A stretch of DNA of 64,000 bases from Listeria aquatica FSL S10-1188 (GTDB lineage: Bacteria; Bacillota; Bacilli; Lactobacillales; Listeriaceae): assembly GCF_000525795.1 (NCBI RefSeq), contig NZ_AOCG01000008.1:1-64000 (forward strand), given 5' to 3'. The notes under the pieces were generated by a model. It searched no databases, was not told the DNA's origin, and was given only the letters and a program-made list of their open reading frames with translations. A program made the translations under genes and the position numbers. This document shows, piece after piece, positions 9,628 to 18,823 of the stretch. Position 1 is the first letter of the stretch, and every line of letters starts with the position of its first letter.

Positions 9628-10763
9628 CAAATGCCTCCTTTGCTGTGTGAAAGTTCCATTTTAGATAAGTAAATAATTTGTGGGTGTTTGGCTCCACTTT
9701 CTTGTAGCGCGACAAGTGTGACCTTGTTTTCGCCCCATTTATGCACTTCCCGGAGGAGCACTTCATTCGTAGTCGATGTAAAGAGCAGTAAATGCTCGCT
9801 TTGCGCGAGTTCCTCTTGAAGCTCGGGAAGGAGAACAGCGGGTTCTTGCGGCTTGATTTTTGCAAAAGCATGAGAAAGCTCACTTAAGTGCTTTTTCCCT
9901 TGGTTAAAATCGAATGTTTCGCTTGGACTTCCAAATAGCGCGACACGGAGTTCCCCATTTTCCTCAACCATTTTGCGAACAAATGAATATGCAGCGCTTA
10001 GGGCGATTTCAAAATCTGGATCTGGCGTGCCGAAAAAGCCAACGCTCATACGACTTTTAGCACTATTTTCAAATTCCCTTGTCATCATCGTGCCGGTTTT
10101 TGCCGTTGTTTTCCAATCAATCGAAGCGACTCTGTCTCCAGGGTTATATTCACGCAAACCGTGTAAGTTTTCGTTTTTCTTAATGGTCCAGTGTGTGGCA
10201 TTTTTACCATGTTCCGGTGATGCTTCACTTAATTTGTTAGCGATTTCCGGGAAATAAGTGGGGTAAACAATGAGTGTTTTCGTTTCTCCCATTCTGATAC
10301 TTCGTTCAATTAACCCGAGCGGATCGCTTGTTCTTAATTCAAGTGGAGGGAATTCATGGATTCCACGTTTGGCTTGTACCGGTTCAAATGGAAGCGTGAG
10401 TTTCCTTTTGAAGAAAGGAAAAGTTAATTCGCGAAGCACATGCTGAGCATGGAGCGAATCGGGAAGCGGCTGCTTAACAAGCAGGTAGCAAACTGGAAAG
10501 TGCGATTTTCGAGTTAAGGATAGCCTTAAGTTAATGGCATCTCCAGAAAAATATTCTTGTTTGTCAAATTTTCGTATAAGTTGCCAATTTTTCAGCCGAT
10601 AAATGGAAAAAATAAGGACAAATAATAAAATGAAACCGAAAAAATAAGTTAAAAACCAACTAGAATGGTCACCTTGGAACAAGGCGTAGACGATTAAACA
10701 CACAAAAAGCAAAGCAAGCCCAAACCATTTAGAGGCAAGAAAAAGGGGGCGTAGCTTATTCAT
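9627..10763 (-). CDS. DUF58 domain protein
   Basis: 378 residues. Two N-terminal membrane helices (WFGLALLFVCLIVYALF and FFGFILLFVLIFSI), a beta-rich region, then the DUF58 signature LREYNPGDRVASIDWKTTAK and a von Willebrand A-like fold to the C-terminus. It sits between moxR (8-bp overlap upstream) and the transglutaminase gene (1-bp overlap downstream), so the three are translated as one coupled operon. DUF58 proteins are thought to act with the MoxR chaperone ATPase in assembling or activating envelope complexes. Confidence 0.9.
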   Translation of the reverse strand: MNKLRPLFLASKWFGLALLFVCLIVYALFQGDHSSWFLTYFFGFILLFVLIFSIYRLKNWQLIRKFDKQEYFSGDAINLRLSLTRKSHFPVCYLLVKQPLPDSLHAQHVLRELTFPFFKRKLTLPFEPVQAKRGIHEFPPLELRTSDPLGLIERSIRMGETKTLIVYPTYFPEIANKLSEASPEHGKNATHWTIKKNENLHGLREYNPGDRVASIDWKTTAKTGTMMTREFENSAKSRMSVGFFGTPDPDFEIALSAAYSFVRKMVEENGELRVALFGSPSETFDFNQGKKHLSELSHAFAKIKPQEPAVLLPELQEELAQSEHLLLFTSTTNEVLLREVHKWGENKVTLVALQESGAKHPQIIYLSKMELSHSKGGI

Positions 10764-11712
10764 TTAAAGCGCCCTTTTCAATTGGAACGGCTAAATCTGA
10801 CAGGATATCATGAATCACGTGTTCCGGCTTGATACCGTTATAGAGTGCATTAGCTGTCAGAATGAGACGATGTCCAAAAACGAATGGTGCTAGATATTTA
10901 ATATCATCTGGTGTAACAAAATTTCTTCCTGAAACAAAGGCAAAGCTTTTCGCAGCTTTCATTAAGGCGATTGTTGCTCGCGGGCTTGCCCCAAGTGTGA
11001 TTGCTTGATGTTGCCGCGTAGCTTGGGAAAGCTCAACGATATAGCTTTTCAATTCATCAGAAAGTACTACTTTTTGGCTCATCTTTTTGAGCTCCACCAG
11101 TTCATCTGAATGAATAACTGTTTGGACGGATGAAAGGACCACTGAACTTCGCTCACCACTTAGCAGCTCGATTTCTTCTGCTTTTGTCGGATAGCCCATC
11201 ATTATTTTAAAGAGGAACCGGTCAAGCTGAGCTTCTGGAAGCGCGTAAGTCCCTTCATATTCAATTGGGTTTTGGGTCGCCATGACGAAAAAAGGCTCAG
11301 CAAGTGGATAAGTCGTCCCATCTACAGTAACGCTGTTTTCGGCCATTCCTTCTAGCAAAGCGGCTTGTGTTCTTGGGGCTGTTCGGTTGATTTCGTCGGC
11401 TAAAATAATGTTGCCCATGATCGGACCTGGCCGAAACTCAAATTTGCGGCTATCTGGGTTAAATACCGAAACGCCGGTGACATCAGAAGGCAGTAAATCT
11501 GGCGTGAACTGGATACGCTGAAAAGTAGTATCAAGCGATTTTGCAAGAGCACGGACGAGCATGGTTTTACCGACCCCAGGAACGTCTTCAATTAAAACAT
11601 GACCGCCTGCAAAAAGAGCGGTTAAGCTAAGTTCGATAACGCGGCGTTTGCCGACGATGACTTGTTCAACTTGTTCGATAATCTGTTCGATTTTATGAGA
11701 TGAGTCATTCAT
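10756..11712 (-). CDS. MoxR-family AAA+ ATPase
   Basis: 318 residues. Walker A is DVPGVGKTMLVRALAKS, Walker B is NIILADEINRTAPRTQAALL, sensor 1 is FFVMATQNPIEYEGT, and the C-terminal lid contains GASPRATIALMKAAK. This is the full MoxR length and order. MoxR ATPases act as chaperones for metal-cofactor or von Willebrand A proteins. It is first gene of the moxR-DUF58-TgpA operon, divergent from rlmN with a 158-bp shared promoter region. Confidence 0.93.
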   Translation of the reverse strand: MNDSSHKIEQIIEQVEQVIVGKRRVIELSLTALFAGGHVLIEDVPGVGKTMLVRALAKSLDTTFQRIQFTPDLLPSDVTGVSVFNPDSRKFEFRPGPIMGNIILADEINRTAPRTQAALLEGMAENSVTVDGTTYPLAEPFFVMATQNPIEYEGTYALPEAQLDRFLFKIMMGYPTKAEEIELLSGERSSVVLSSVQTVIHSDELVELKKMSQKVVLSDELKSYIVELSQATRQHQAITLGASPRATIALMKAAKSFAFVSGRNFVTPDDIKYLAPFVFGHRLILTANALYNGIKPEHVIHDILSDLAVPIEKGALNE

Positions 11713-11870
11713 TGGTTAAGAGCCTCCCGTTCATTTGTGTTGTAATAAGTATATGATAGAGAAGGAGTGAAGTACAATAAATTAATTTGAGGTTTCCGCT
11801 GAAAAGTATTGCCACGCGGTGTGAAAACCTATAAAATGGAAGTGAAATCTTAAAGAGAAGAGGCTGAATA

Positions 11871-12974
11871 ATGACGAAAAAATCCATTTACGGATTGACG
11901 TTTGATGACTTAACGGCTTGGTTTACTGAAAAAGGACAGAAAAAATTTCGGGCAACACAAGTTTGGGAATGGCTCTACCGGAAGCGTGTCGATTCTTTCG
12001 ATGAAATGAGCAACATACCTAAGGAGAGCATTCAACTACTAAAAGAAAACTTTGTATTAAACACATTAGAAGAACAAATTGTGCAGGAATCTCTTGATGG
12101 CACGATTAAATATTTATTTAAGCTAGAAGATGGCAACCTAATTGAAACGGTTATGATGACGCATGAATACGGGCTATCTGTTTGTGTAACGACTCAAGTG
12201 GGATGCAACATCGGCTGTACGTTTTGCGCAAGCGGGTTATTAAAAAAACAACGGGATTTGACTGCCGGCGAAATTGTTTCGCAGATTATGAACGTGCAAC
12301 ATTATTTGGATAAACGCGGGAAAGATGAGCGTGTAAGCCATATTGTTGTCATGGGGATTGGCGAACCGTTTGATAACTACGATAACGTTATGAGCTTCCT
12401 GCGAGTCGTGAATCACGACAAGGGACTTGCAATCGGCGCACGCCACATCACTGTTTCAACAAGTGGACTTGCACCAAGAATTATTGATTTTGCAAATGAA
12501 GACTTCCAAGTGAACTTGGCGGTTTCGCTCCACGCGCCGAATAATGACATTCGGACGAATATCATGCGGATTAACCGGACGTTCCCGCTCGAAAAACTAA
12601 TGAGCGCGATCGAATATTACATTGAAAAAACAAATCGTCGTGTGACCTATGAATATATCATGTTGCGCGATGTGAACGATTCGAAAAAAGAAGCGCAGGA
12701 ACTAGCGGATCTACTCAAGAATCAACGGCGTTTGTCTTATGTCAATTTGATTCCCTACAACCCTGTCGATGAGCATAATCAATATGAGCGGAGTCGCAAA
12801 GAAGATGTGCTGGCATTTTATGATGTGTTAAAGAAAAATGGTGTCAATTGCGTCGTTCGTCGCGAACATGGGACGGATATTGATGCAGCTTGCGGACAAC
12901 TTCGAAGCAAACAAATCAAACGTGTTGGCGTAAGAGAAAGAATGCGTCAAAAGAAATCGCTTGAACAAAACTAA
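11871..12974 (+). CDS. rlmN: 23S rRNA (A2503)-C2 / tRNA (A37)-C2 methyltransferase RlmN
   Basis: 367 residues, normal for the family. The radical-SAM cluster motif CNIGCTFC lies at residues 112-119, the SAM-binding GIGEPFDNY near residue 163, and the conserved cysteine of DIDAACGQL near the C-terminus is the one that forms the methyl-transfer intermediate. It methylates A2503 of 23S rRNA and A37 of some tRNAs in the cytoplasm. It has its own promoter region facing moxR and a strong terminator at 12981-13034, so it is monocistronic. Confidence 0.96.
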   Translation: MTKKSIYGLTFDDLTAWFTEKGQKKFRATQVWEWLYRKRVDSFDEMSNIPKESIQLLKENFVLNTLEEQIVQESLDGTIKYLFKLEDGNLIETVMMTHEYGLSVCVTTQVGCNIGCTFCASGLLKKQRDLTAGEIVSQIMNVQHYLDKRGKDERVSHIVVMGIGEPFDNYDNVMSFLRVVNHDKGLAIGARHITVSTSGLAPRIIDFANEDFQVNLAVSLHAPNNDIRTNIMRINRTFPLEKLMSAIEYYIEKTNRRVTYEYIMLRDVNDSKKEAQELADLLKNQRRLSYVNLIPYNPVDEHNQYERSRKEDVLAFYDVLKKNGVNCVVRREHGTDIDAACGQLRSKQIKRVGVRERMRQKKSLEQN

Positions 12975-12980
12975 ACTTTA

Positions 12981-13034
12981 AAAAAGCTCGCATTAAAACA
13001 ATGGGTATACTTGTTTTGACGCGAGCTTTTTTTG
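12981..13034 (+). terminator. Rho-independent terminator of rlmN
   Basis: Long stem AAAAAGCTCGC / GCGAGCTTTTT, extended inward by TTAAAACAA/TTGTTTTGA, followed by T's. The stem can also terminate in the reverse direction. Confidence 0.88.
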
Positions 13035-13233
13035 TTAGTTGAAGTAAGCAAAATGGATGAAAAAGTAGATTTTGGTCAATAGGATGAGCATTCTTAACGG
13101 CTTTTTTCAAAAGTGTAAAAAATTTGCTTGCAACTCTTTTTAAAAGTGTTATAATGATTTTGTCGTAAAGGAATTATGGCTTTTCAAGCAGTTATTTTAG
13201 GCTGCTTGTTTCGTTTTTTATTCGTAAAAAGGG

Positions 13234-13653
13234 GTGCCGAAATTGAATAAATCTTTTTTTGCAGAAGCGAGAAAATGTGCAGAACGATTTTGTAAAGCTT
13301 TAAATTTTAATCCTGAAAAAAGTGACCATTTAGAGTCAAAAGTTGTAACTTCTTATTTATTTGGTCTACTCACCATGCTCGGATCAGAAATGGATGCCGA
13401 TGGAAGTGAAATTCAGGCTAGCCTTGTGGCATCGCTTGTTCATGTTTTTGGTTTCAGTGAAAGAGATGCTTCAGATCTCTCAGCGCATGTCATTAAATGT
13501 ACGGAACGTGAAAGGCATCCGGCACAGTTTACTGTCATTGAAAGAGGTCTTGAAGGTTACATGGAGTATTATCGTACAGGGAAGGATGCAGAATTTCCAA
13601 AAGATATCCAAAGTATCTTGGATATTATGCATGAATTTTCCACGGTTAAATAA
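13234..13653 (+). CDS. Hypothetical alpha-helical cytosolic protein
   Basis: 139 residues, starting with GTG behind AAAAGGGGTG; no better start is seen. It has no signal peptide or membrane helix and is predicted mostly helical, with EARKCAERFCKALNF near the start and a central LFGLLTMLGSEMDADGSEIQ. The overall look recalls small helical immunity-type families (Imm48 comes to mind), but I cannot confirm that without a profile search. A hairpin (AAGCAGTTATTTTAGGCTGCTT) lies in the leader about 50 bp upstream and may affect expression. Confidence 0.6.
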   Translation: MPKLNKSFFAEARKCAERFCKALNFNPEKSDHLESKVVTSYLFGLLTMLGSEMDADGSEIQASLVASLVHVFGFSERDASDLSAHVIKCTERERHPAQFTVIERGLEGYMEYYRTGKDAEFPKDIQSILDIMHEFSTVK

Positions 13654-13668
13654 TCAAACGAATGATGG

Positions 13669-13702
13669 AAGTCCGCTTTTTGTAAAAAAGCGGACTTTTT
13701 TA
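13669..13702 (+). terminator. Rho-independent terminator
   Basis: AAGTCCGCTTTTT / AAAAAAGCGGACTT stem with a short loop and a T run, directly after the hypothetical gene. Confidence 0.88.
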
Positions 13703-13723
13703 CAAAAGGGAGAGAAGGACAAC

Positions 13724-13831
13724 ATGAATGAAACCGTTGTGAATAGTTTTTTGATTCTGGTCATTTTAGTGATTTGCGTCGTTAATATCTTGGGGATGGT
13801 GGTCTTAAGAAGGGGGCGTTTTTTCACATGA
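13724..13831 (+). CDS. Small single-span membrane protein
   Basis: 35 residues. A well-placed site (GGGAGAGAAGG) precedes the ATG. The protein is MNETVVNS, then a hydrophobic helix (FLILVILVICVVNILGMVV), then LRRGRFFT, so the basic end should face the cytoplasm. It lies between a terminator and another small membrane protein gene. Function unknown. Confidence 0.5.
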   Translation: MNETVVNSFLILVILVICVVNILGMVVLRRGRFFT

Positions 13832-13887
13832 TCTTATTCAGTTCGTGACAAATCGGGAAGTGAGAAACCTCTTGATTGGAGCTAAGG

Positions 13888-14133
13888 ATGCTGAAAGAAA
13901 AAAAAGCCGTGCAATATTTGACGGCTAGCATCCTAAGTTTTGTCATCGGGTTTTTATCTATTATCCTATTCGCTAATTTAGATGGCTTTGTGTGGACCAT
14001 TCTTTTTGTATTAGCTGCAATCTTAGTTAGCGGGTTGTTAGAAAAGAAAGCAGAAGAAATCCTCGGTAAAAAAAATAGATCCGAAAAATGCTGTGCGAAT
14101 TTTAAAAATAAAAAAGAGGAACGAAGTCTCTAA
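13888..14133 (+). CDS. Small two-span membrane protein
   Basis: 81 residues from the ATG at 13888, preceded by GGAGCTAAGG. Two membrane helices (YLTASILSFVIGFLSIILF and FVWTILFVLAAILVSGLL) are joined by a short loop. The tail is strongly charged (EKKAEEILGKKNRSEK). Family not recognised. It may share a transcript with the 35-residue membrane protein 56 bp upstream. Confidence 0.55.
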   Translation: MLKEKKAVQYLTASILSFVIGFLSIILFANLDGFVWTILFVLAAILVSGLLEKKAEEILGKKNRSEKCCANFKNKKEERSL

Positions 14134-14173
14134 TTTTTAATTTAGAATGGTTGGTTTATTAAAATCTTTTTGT

Positions 14174-14204
14174 TTGACTTGAAGTGGACTTCAAGGCATA
14201 TACT
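14174..14204 (+). promoter_or_regulatory. MerR-type promoter/operator of the aldo/keto reductase gene
   Basis: A -35 box TTGACT (14174-14179) and a -10 box TATACT (14199-14204) are separated by 19 bp, longer than the usual 17. The spacer holds a perfect inverted repeat CTTGAAGT-GG-ACTTCAAG (14178-14195). This geometry is the hallmark of promoters activated by MerR-family regulators that untwist the DNA. No merR gene is in the window, so the regulator acts in trans. Confidence 0.8.
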
Positions 14205-14242
14205 TCACTTGTAAGATGTTAGACAAATGGAGGTAGAGAATC

Positions 14243-15061
14243 ATGATGTTAAAAGAAACTTATCGTTTAGCAAATGGTAACGAGATTCCAAAACTTGGGT
14301 TTGGCACGTGGATGATTGATAATCAAGATGCGGCAAAAGCTGTGCAAGAAGCCATTCAAGTCGGTTATCGCCATATCGATACGGCACAAGCTTATAAAAA
14401 TGAAGCTGGAGTAGGCGAAGGAATCCGAAACTCAAGCATTGCTCGGGAAGAAATTTTCTTAACAACAAAACTAGCAGCTGAAATTAAAGATTATGCTGGT
14501 GCGGTTGTAGCAATTGATGGTTCGCTTGAAAAATTGGGTCTTGATTATATTGATTTGATGATTATCCATAGTCCAAAACCATGGGCGGAATTTCAAAGTG
14601 ATGCAGATCATTTCTTTGAAGGAAACTTGGAAGCATGGAAAGCGCTAGAAGAAGCTTACCAAGCTGGAAAAATTCATGCAATTGGGGTTTCAAATTTTGA
14701 ACAAGTGGATTTAGAAAACCTTCTTGAAAATGGCACAATAAAACCTATGGTCAACCAAATTTTGGCACATATCGGGTATACGCCATTTGATGTCATTGCT
14801 TTTTCACAACAGAATGGTATTTTGGTGGAAGCTTATTCACCGATTGCTCATGGTGAAATGCTGCGAAGTGCAGAAATTACAAACATGGCTGAAAAATACG
14901 GGGTATCTATTCCGCAACTCGCCATCCGCTATTTGTTACAACTTGATTTACTCCCACTTCCTAAAACGCTGAATAAAGCACATATGGTGAACAACGCCGA
15001 TGTTGATTTCGAAATTTCAAGTGAAGATATGAAGACTTTGAAAGAGCTTAAAAAACCTTGA
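14243..15061 (+). CDS. Aldo/keto reductase (AKR5-like)
   Basis: 272 residues, full family length. The signature is seen as GFGTWMIDN, GYRHIDTAQAYKNE (catalytic Asp and Tyr), LTTKLA (Lys), MIIHSPKPW (His) and IGVSNFEQVDLENLL, with the cofactor-binding end near LPLPKTLNKAHMVNN. It reduces carbonyls with NADPH. GGAGGTAGAG fits the ATG at 14243 (a second ATG follows at once). It is expected to be induced from the MerR-type promoter upstream, consistent with detoxification of reactive aldehydes or dicarbonyls. Terminator at 15128. Confidence 0.92.
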   Translation: MMLKETYRLANGNEIPKLGFGTWMIDNQDAAKAVQEAIQVGYRHIDTAQAYKNEAGVGEGIRNSSIAREEIFLTTKLAAEIKDYAGAVVAIDGSLEKLGLDYIDLMIIHSPKPWAEFQSDADHFFEGNLEAWKALEEAYQAGKIHAIGVSNFEQVDLENLLENGTIKPMVNQILAHIGYTPFDVIAFSQQNGILVEAYSPIAHGEMLRSAEITNMAEKYGVSIPQLAIRYLLQLDLLPLPKTLNKAHMVNNADVDFEISSEDMKTLKELKKP

Positions 15062-15127
15062 TTATGGAAAAAATACGGATATTCCTGTTTTCCGCCGTGC
15101 GACGGATCAGTGATGAATTTTGAAATG

Positions 15128-15170
15128 CACTTGCCTTTCTGTTTTAGAAACAGGAAAGCAAGTGTTTTTT
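15128..15170 (+). terminator. Rho-independent terminator of the aldo/keto reductase gene
   Basis: CACTTGC.TTTCTGTTT pairs with AAACAG.AAAGCAAGTG, followed by six T. Confidence 0.88.
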
Positions 15171-15245
15171 AGTTAGTCGATGCTTGAGTCTCTTTTTATT
15201 GAGATATCTTGTAACTTCCTGTATAAAGAAGTGGGGGGGATAGTA

Positions 15246-15755
15246 ATGCGAATTTATTTTTATGGATGCGTTTCAATGGATGGTTACTTAGCAGATAAGG
15301 ATCATAAAATTGACTGGCTTCTTGAGACAGGGACAACTGAGGAGACAAATTATGATGCATTTTATAAGCGTATGGATATCACTGTAATGGGAAAAAGAAC
15401 ATTTGATGATATTGCCGATATGGATGGTATCGAATCGTTTTATGGAACGACTGAGAATTATGTCTTTACACATGCAGATAGTCTCTCTGTGAAGAATTTT
15501 ATTCCCATTTCAGGTAATGTTGTTGAAAGGATAAAAAATATGCCGCAAGATAAAAATATTTGGATTGTCGGTGGAAATACAATTTTAGCGGAGCTACTCG
15601 ATCATGATATGATAGATGAATTTTATGTTCAGGTTGCGCCGGTTTTGCTTGGTGATGGAATTCCGCTTTTTACACAAAAAGAAGGTGTGAAACGGTTTAA
15701 ATTGAAAGAGGTTCATCAATTCGGTCCATTTGCAGAAATGGTTTTTGAAAAATAA
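15246..15755 (+). CDS. Dihydrofolate reductase-like (RibD C-terminal domain) protein
   Basis: 169 residues from the ATG at 15246, chosen because GTGGGGGGATAGT is an excellent ribosome site; a longer frame from 15180 has none. Family marks: MRIYFYGCVSMDGYLAD at the N-terminus, MGKRTFDD, NIWIVGGNTILAELLDHDMI (nucleotide-binding GG) and QVAPVLLGDGIPLF. These YyaP/YwjB-like reductases belong to the RibD_C/DHFR fold; the substrate is unknown and it is unlikely to be the cell's main DHFR. Single-gene unit with a terminator. Confidence 0.88.
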   Translation: MRIYFYGCVSMDGYLADKDHKIDWLLETGTTEETNYDAFYKRMDITVMGKRTFDDIADMDGIESFYGTTENYVFTHADSLSVKNFIPISGNVVERIKNMPQDKNIWIVGGNTILAELLDHDMIDEFYVQVAPVLLGDGIPLFTQKEGVKRFKLKEVHQFGPFAEMVFEK

Positions 15756-15776
15756 TAGAATGTTTATAGAAATATG

Positions 15777-15807
15777 GCCTTCAGAGTAGTTTTGAAGGCT
15801 TTTTTTT
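15777..15807 (+). terminator. Rho-independent terminator
   Basis: GCCTTCA / TGAAGGC stem with eight T following. Confidence 0.87.
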
Positions 15808-15973
15808 GTTGGTTAAAAAAAAGTAAGTGAACGTATTTACATAATGATGACTTTTATAGTATGATAGGAAATGTTCGAAATAAATATGTATATTATGTTA
15901 CTTTTATAAAATTAATTGTGATTTTTTACACATTTTTTTCGGGCGCAAAATAACACACTAAACAGGAGGCGTC

Positions 15974-16012
15974 ATGAAGCTTAGGAGGGTTTCTGCGGGT
16001 TCTTGTGGGTAG
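15974..16012 (+). other. Possible 12-residue leader peptide and hairpin ahead of the LPXTG gene
   Basis: AACAGGAGGCGTC is a near-perfect ribosome site for an ATG at 15974 that encodes MKLRRVSAGSCG and stops at 16012. A hairpin (GTTTCTG 15989-15995 / CAGAAAC 16016-16022) covers its end, 30 bp before the LPXTG start. The rest of 15808-15973 is AT-rich and likely contains the promoter. Regulation by leader translation is inference. Confidence 0.35.
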
Positions 16013-16052
16013 TGTCAGAAACTAGTGAATAAAAATGAGGGGAAGTTTTTTT

Positions 16053-18285
16053 ATGTGGAAAAAGAGTACGAAGCTTTTAGTCGCGCTCGTCATTTTTGGA
16101 GGATCATTTATTTCTGGAACAAGTTCTTTTGCGGCAGAAGAGTTAGCGTATGTTCCGAAAAATCCTGGAAACGTATATGATGATTTTAGTGGAAACTATG
16201 GCTTACTTGGAGTGGCTTCTAAATTTCATATTTTTGCGAAGGACAAAACGATTTTAACGGCACACGTGAATGGTAACGTTGCAACGAAAGCGCTTGAGGC
16301 GTATAACAATTTTGGAACGGATATTGTGGAAGGAACGTTGCCATTTGAAGTAAATTATATACAAGAAACCAACCAACTGATTGCTTCTTCTGAGATTAGT
16401 GATACGAGCACGAGAACAGATAAGTTTGTTGTGGGCTCTGAAATTCCAGTCGGGGAAGCAGATGGGCACCCAGTTGTAAATGGAACGAGATTAGACCATT
16501 TATCTGTAGATGATTTATATCAAGAAAAGGAAGGGAATCACTACATCGATTTTGAAGCGGAATTTGCGCGCTTAGGAAGTGTGGCAGAACAGTTAAGGCA
16601 AACAAGCGCAATCAAAAATTATACGGCAGCTGATTTTCCGGATCGGAACAAGCGAGAAATTGACTTGACGGATGTGAAAGACAAAACAAACACAGTGACT
16701 ATTAATCTAGATGCGGCTGTTCTGACTCAAGACACGCCACTTACGATTAAAAATCCAAATGATGTAAATCTTGTATTCAATGTTATGCATGGTTCGAATG
16801 ATTTGGCGGTTCAGTCTCAAATTCATTATAATGATCGGGTCAATCACGAAACAGAAAACTTTGATGATGCGAATGTAGTTTGGAATTTTGGAACCGAATT
16901 AGCTCATTTAGCTGTTCAGGCACCATTTCAAGGAACTGTTCTTGCTCCGAATGCTTCCATTACGGTAACGCAAAACTTGGATGGTTCGATTATCGGGAAA
17001 GATGTGTCAATCCAAGCTTCTACTAATCGCTGGGATCCAAATCCGATTGCATTACCTAAAGCGACTGAGCAAACGCTTGAAATTTCGGGAGAGAAAGTTT
17101 GGCAAGACTTGGATAACAAATGGGATACGCGTCCAGAATCGATTACTGTGAATTTATTGCAAAACGGGAAGGTTTATGACACACAAGAAGTGCGGGCTAA
17201 TAACGATGGAAAGTGGCTCTATCACTTTTCTGGGGCGCCAAAAATGGATGCGAATGGCAAGGCTTATTCATATACGGTTGATGAAGGAAATGTACCAGAA
17301 GGATACGTGAAAAGTGTGAATGGAACGACGATTACGAATACGTATCAAAATTCGACACAAACATCCATTTCTGGCAAGAAAGTTTGGCAGGACTTTGATA
17401 ATCAATTAAATACCCGTCCAGATGCGATCACGATCGAGTTACTTCAAAATGGTGAAGTCTATCAAACGAAACAAATTCAAGCGGGCGAAAATGGGGATTG
17501 GACGTTTTCTTTTTCAGGACTCCCTAAGTATGATGCGAGCGGTGAAGCTTATTCATATACGGTTGATGAAGTGGATGTTCCAGAAGGTTATGTGGAGTCA
17601 GTAGAAGGAACGACGATTACGAATACGTATGCGAAAAAGCCGTTAAAAAATATTCAAGGAGATGTCATCTGGAAAGATAAGAATGATGAATACGATACAC
17701 GTCCTGATAATGTTAAAGTCATTTTGTTTCAAAATGGAAAAGTGTTTCGAGCACAAGAGGTTGATGCAGATCTAGATAGTGATTGGGATTTTGATTTTAC
17801 GGATGTGCCACAGTTCGATGCGGATGGCAAACCTTATGTATATACGGTAAATGAAGGTAATGTGCCAGCTGACTATGATTCTTCGGTAAGTGGTTATACG
17901 ATCACAAATGTGCTTGAAGAAACAGTAATGCCTGAACCAGATGATCAGGAAGATGATTTGCCTGATAGTAGACCTGACGGGAGTGTGGACGGAACTACAG
18001 ATGGAGATTCAAACAGACAAATAAATGAAAACGCGGAGGGGCGTTTGGTTAACGGTTTTAGTGGTTATTCGAATGAGCGCTCGGCGGTAGAAAAAATAAC
18101 TGCGGCGTCGCCTCGTGTTACGACAAATTCAGTCGCTGTCTCGCCGCAAGAAAAGACAAAACAGCTTCCTAAAACGGGTGATGCAGATGGAAAAAGGTCT
18201 CTTTTAGTGGGGATTTTGCTAGCTGGTATAGGGGTTTTTTTGGAACGTAACGGCATATCGTCGTACTCGGAAAACAGGATATTAA
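16053..18285 (+). CDS. LPXTG surface protein: choice-of-anchor A domain plus three Cna-B repeats
   Basis: Start ATG 16053 follows GAGGGGAAG; the in-frame ATG at 16035 lies on top of that site. A signal peptide (MWKKSTKLLVALVIFGGSF to SFAAEE) is followed by a choice-of-anchor-A type domain of ~300 residues (PGNVYDDFSGNYGLLGVASK; LDGSIIGKDVSIQA). Three Cna-B repeats follow, each with a KVWQD or VIWKD start, a TRP, an LLQNGK-like strand and GYxxxxxGTTITNTY, at about 17090, 17370 and 17650. The wall anchor is KQLPKTGDADGKRSLLVG with a membrane helix. The frame runs on to 18332. Loss of one T in the run 18234-18240 instead gives the expected basic tail (AYRRTRKTGY) ending at 18285. Sortase-anchored, probably adhesive stalk protein. 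Confidence 0.88.
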
Positions 18286-18295
18286 TTTGGAAAGT

Positions 18296-18350
18296 AGAAA
18301 TTGGGCTTTTGAGCGGAAATAAATTCGGCTGAAGTCCAATTTCTTTTTTT
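18296..18350 (+). terminator. Rho-independent terminator of the LPXTG gene
   Basis: AGAAATTGG (18296-18304) pairs with CCAATTTCT (18336-18344) and seven T follow. Its position fits a stop at 18285 and not at 18332, supporting the frameshift correction. Confidence 0.75.
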
Positions 18351-18396
18351 AAAAGTGTTAGTTTTTTCGAGCTCAGGGAAAATAACAGATGAGGTG

Positions 18397-18759
18397 ATGA
18401 ACATGCTAAAAATGAAACGGATTTATGAAGGCGTGACTGAAGGGGATGGTTGCCGGATTCTTGTGGATCGACTCTGGCCGAGAGGGATCTCGAAGGAAAA
18501 GGCACAGCTCGATTACTGGGAAAAGGAAATTGCGCCAACGAATGACTTGCGGAAAGCATTTCACTCCGAACAGATCGATTATGAAACTTTTAAAGCTCGC
18601 TATTTAGAAGAGTTAAAGCAAAATGAGGCAGTGCCAAGTTTTATTGAGTTGCTTAGAAGGGAACAGGCGAAAGGCGATGTGACCCTTTTATTTGGTGCAA
18701 AAAATGAAATGGAAAATCAAGTGACGGTTTTGATGGAATGGTTGCAAGATAAACTTTAA
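18397..18759 (+). CDS. DUF488 family protein
   Basis: 120 residues from the ATG at 18397 behind GATGAGGTG. The family signature is IYEGVTEGDGCRILVDRLWP followed by RGISKEKA, then EIAPTNDLRKAFH and VTLLFGAKNEMENQV. DUF488 proteins are small cytosolic proteins of unknown function, common in Firmicutes. The start lies 47 bp after the surface-protein terminator. It is separated from isdG by a Fur box, so it is probably a separate unit. Confidence 0.88.
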   Translation: MNMLKMKRIYEGVTEGDGCRILVDRLWPRGISKEKAQLDYWEKEIAPTNDLRKAFHSEQIDYETFKARYLEELKQNEAVPSFIELLRREQAKGDVTLLFGAKNEMENQVTVLMEWLQDKL

Positions 18760-18761
18760 TT

Positions 18762-18780
18762 GAAAATGAGAATCATTATC
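18762..18780 (+). promoter_or_regulatory. Fur box upstream of isdG
   Basis: GAAAATGAGAATCATTATC matches 17 of 19 positions of the classical Fur box GATAATGATAATCATTATC. It lies 44 bp before the isdG start and 3 bp after the DUF488 stop, the expected place to shut off isdG and the genes behind it when iron is plentiful. Confidence 0.88.
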
Positions 18781-18823
18781 AATATAATCGAAGGGAACAA
18801 AGTACGATTAAGGGGGACTTTGA

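Noticed and set aside
15808..15973. PrfA-box-like palindrome before the LPXTG gene
   Set aside because: No TTAACA-NN-TGTTAA match with tolerable errors was seen.
18286..18332. Natural extension of the LPXTG protein to 18332
   Set aside because: The extension lacks the basic membrane-stop tail and runs into the terminator stem. The other frame has a perfect RRTRK tail, so the extension is an indel artefact.
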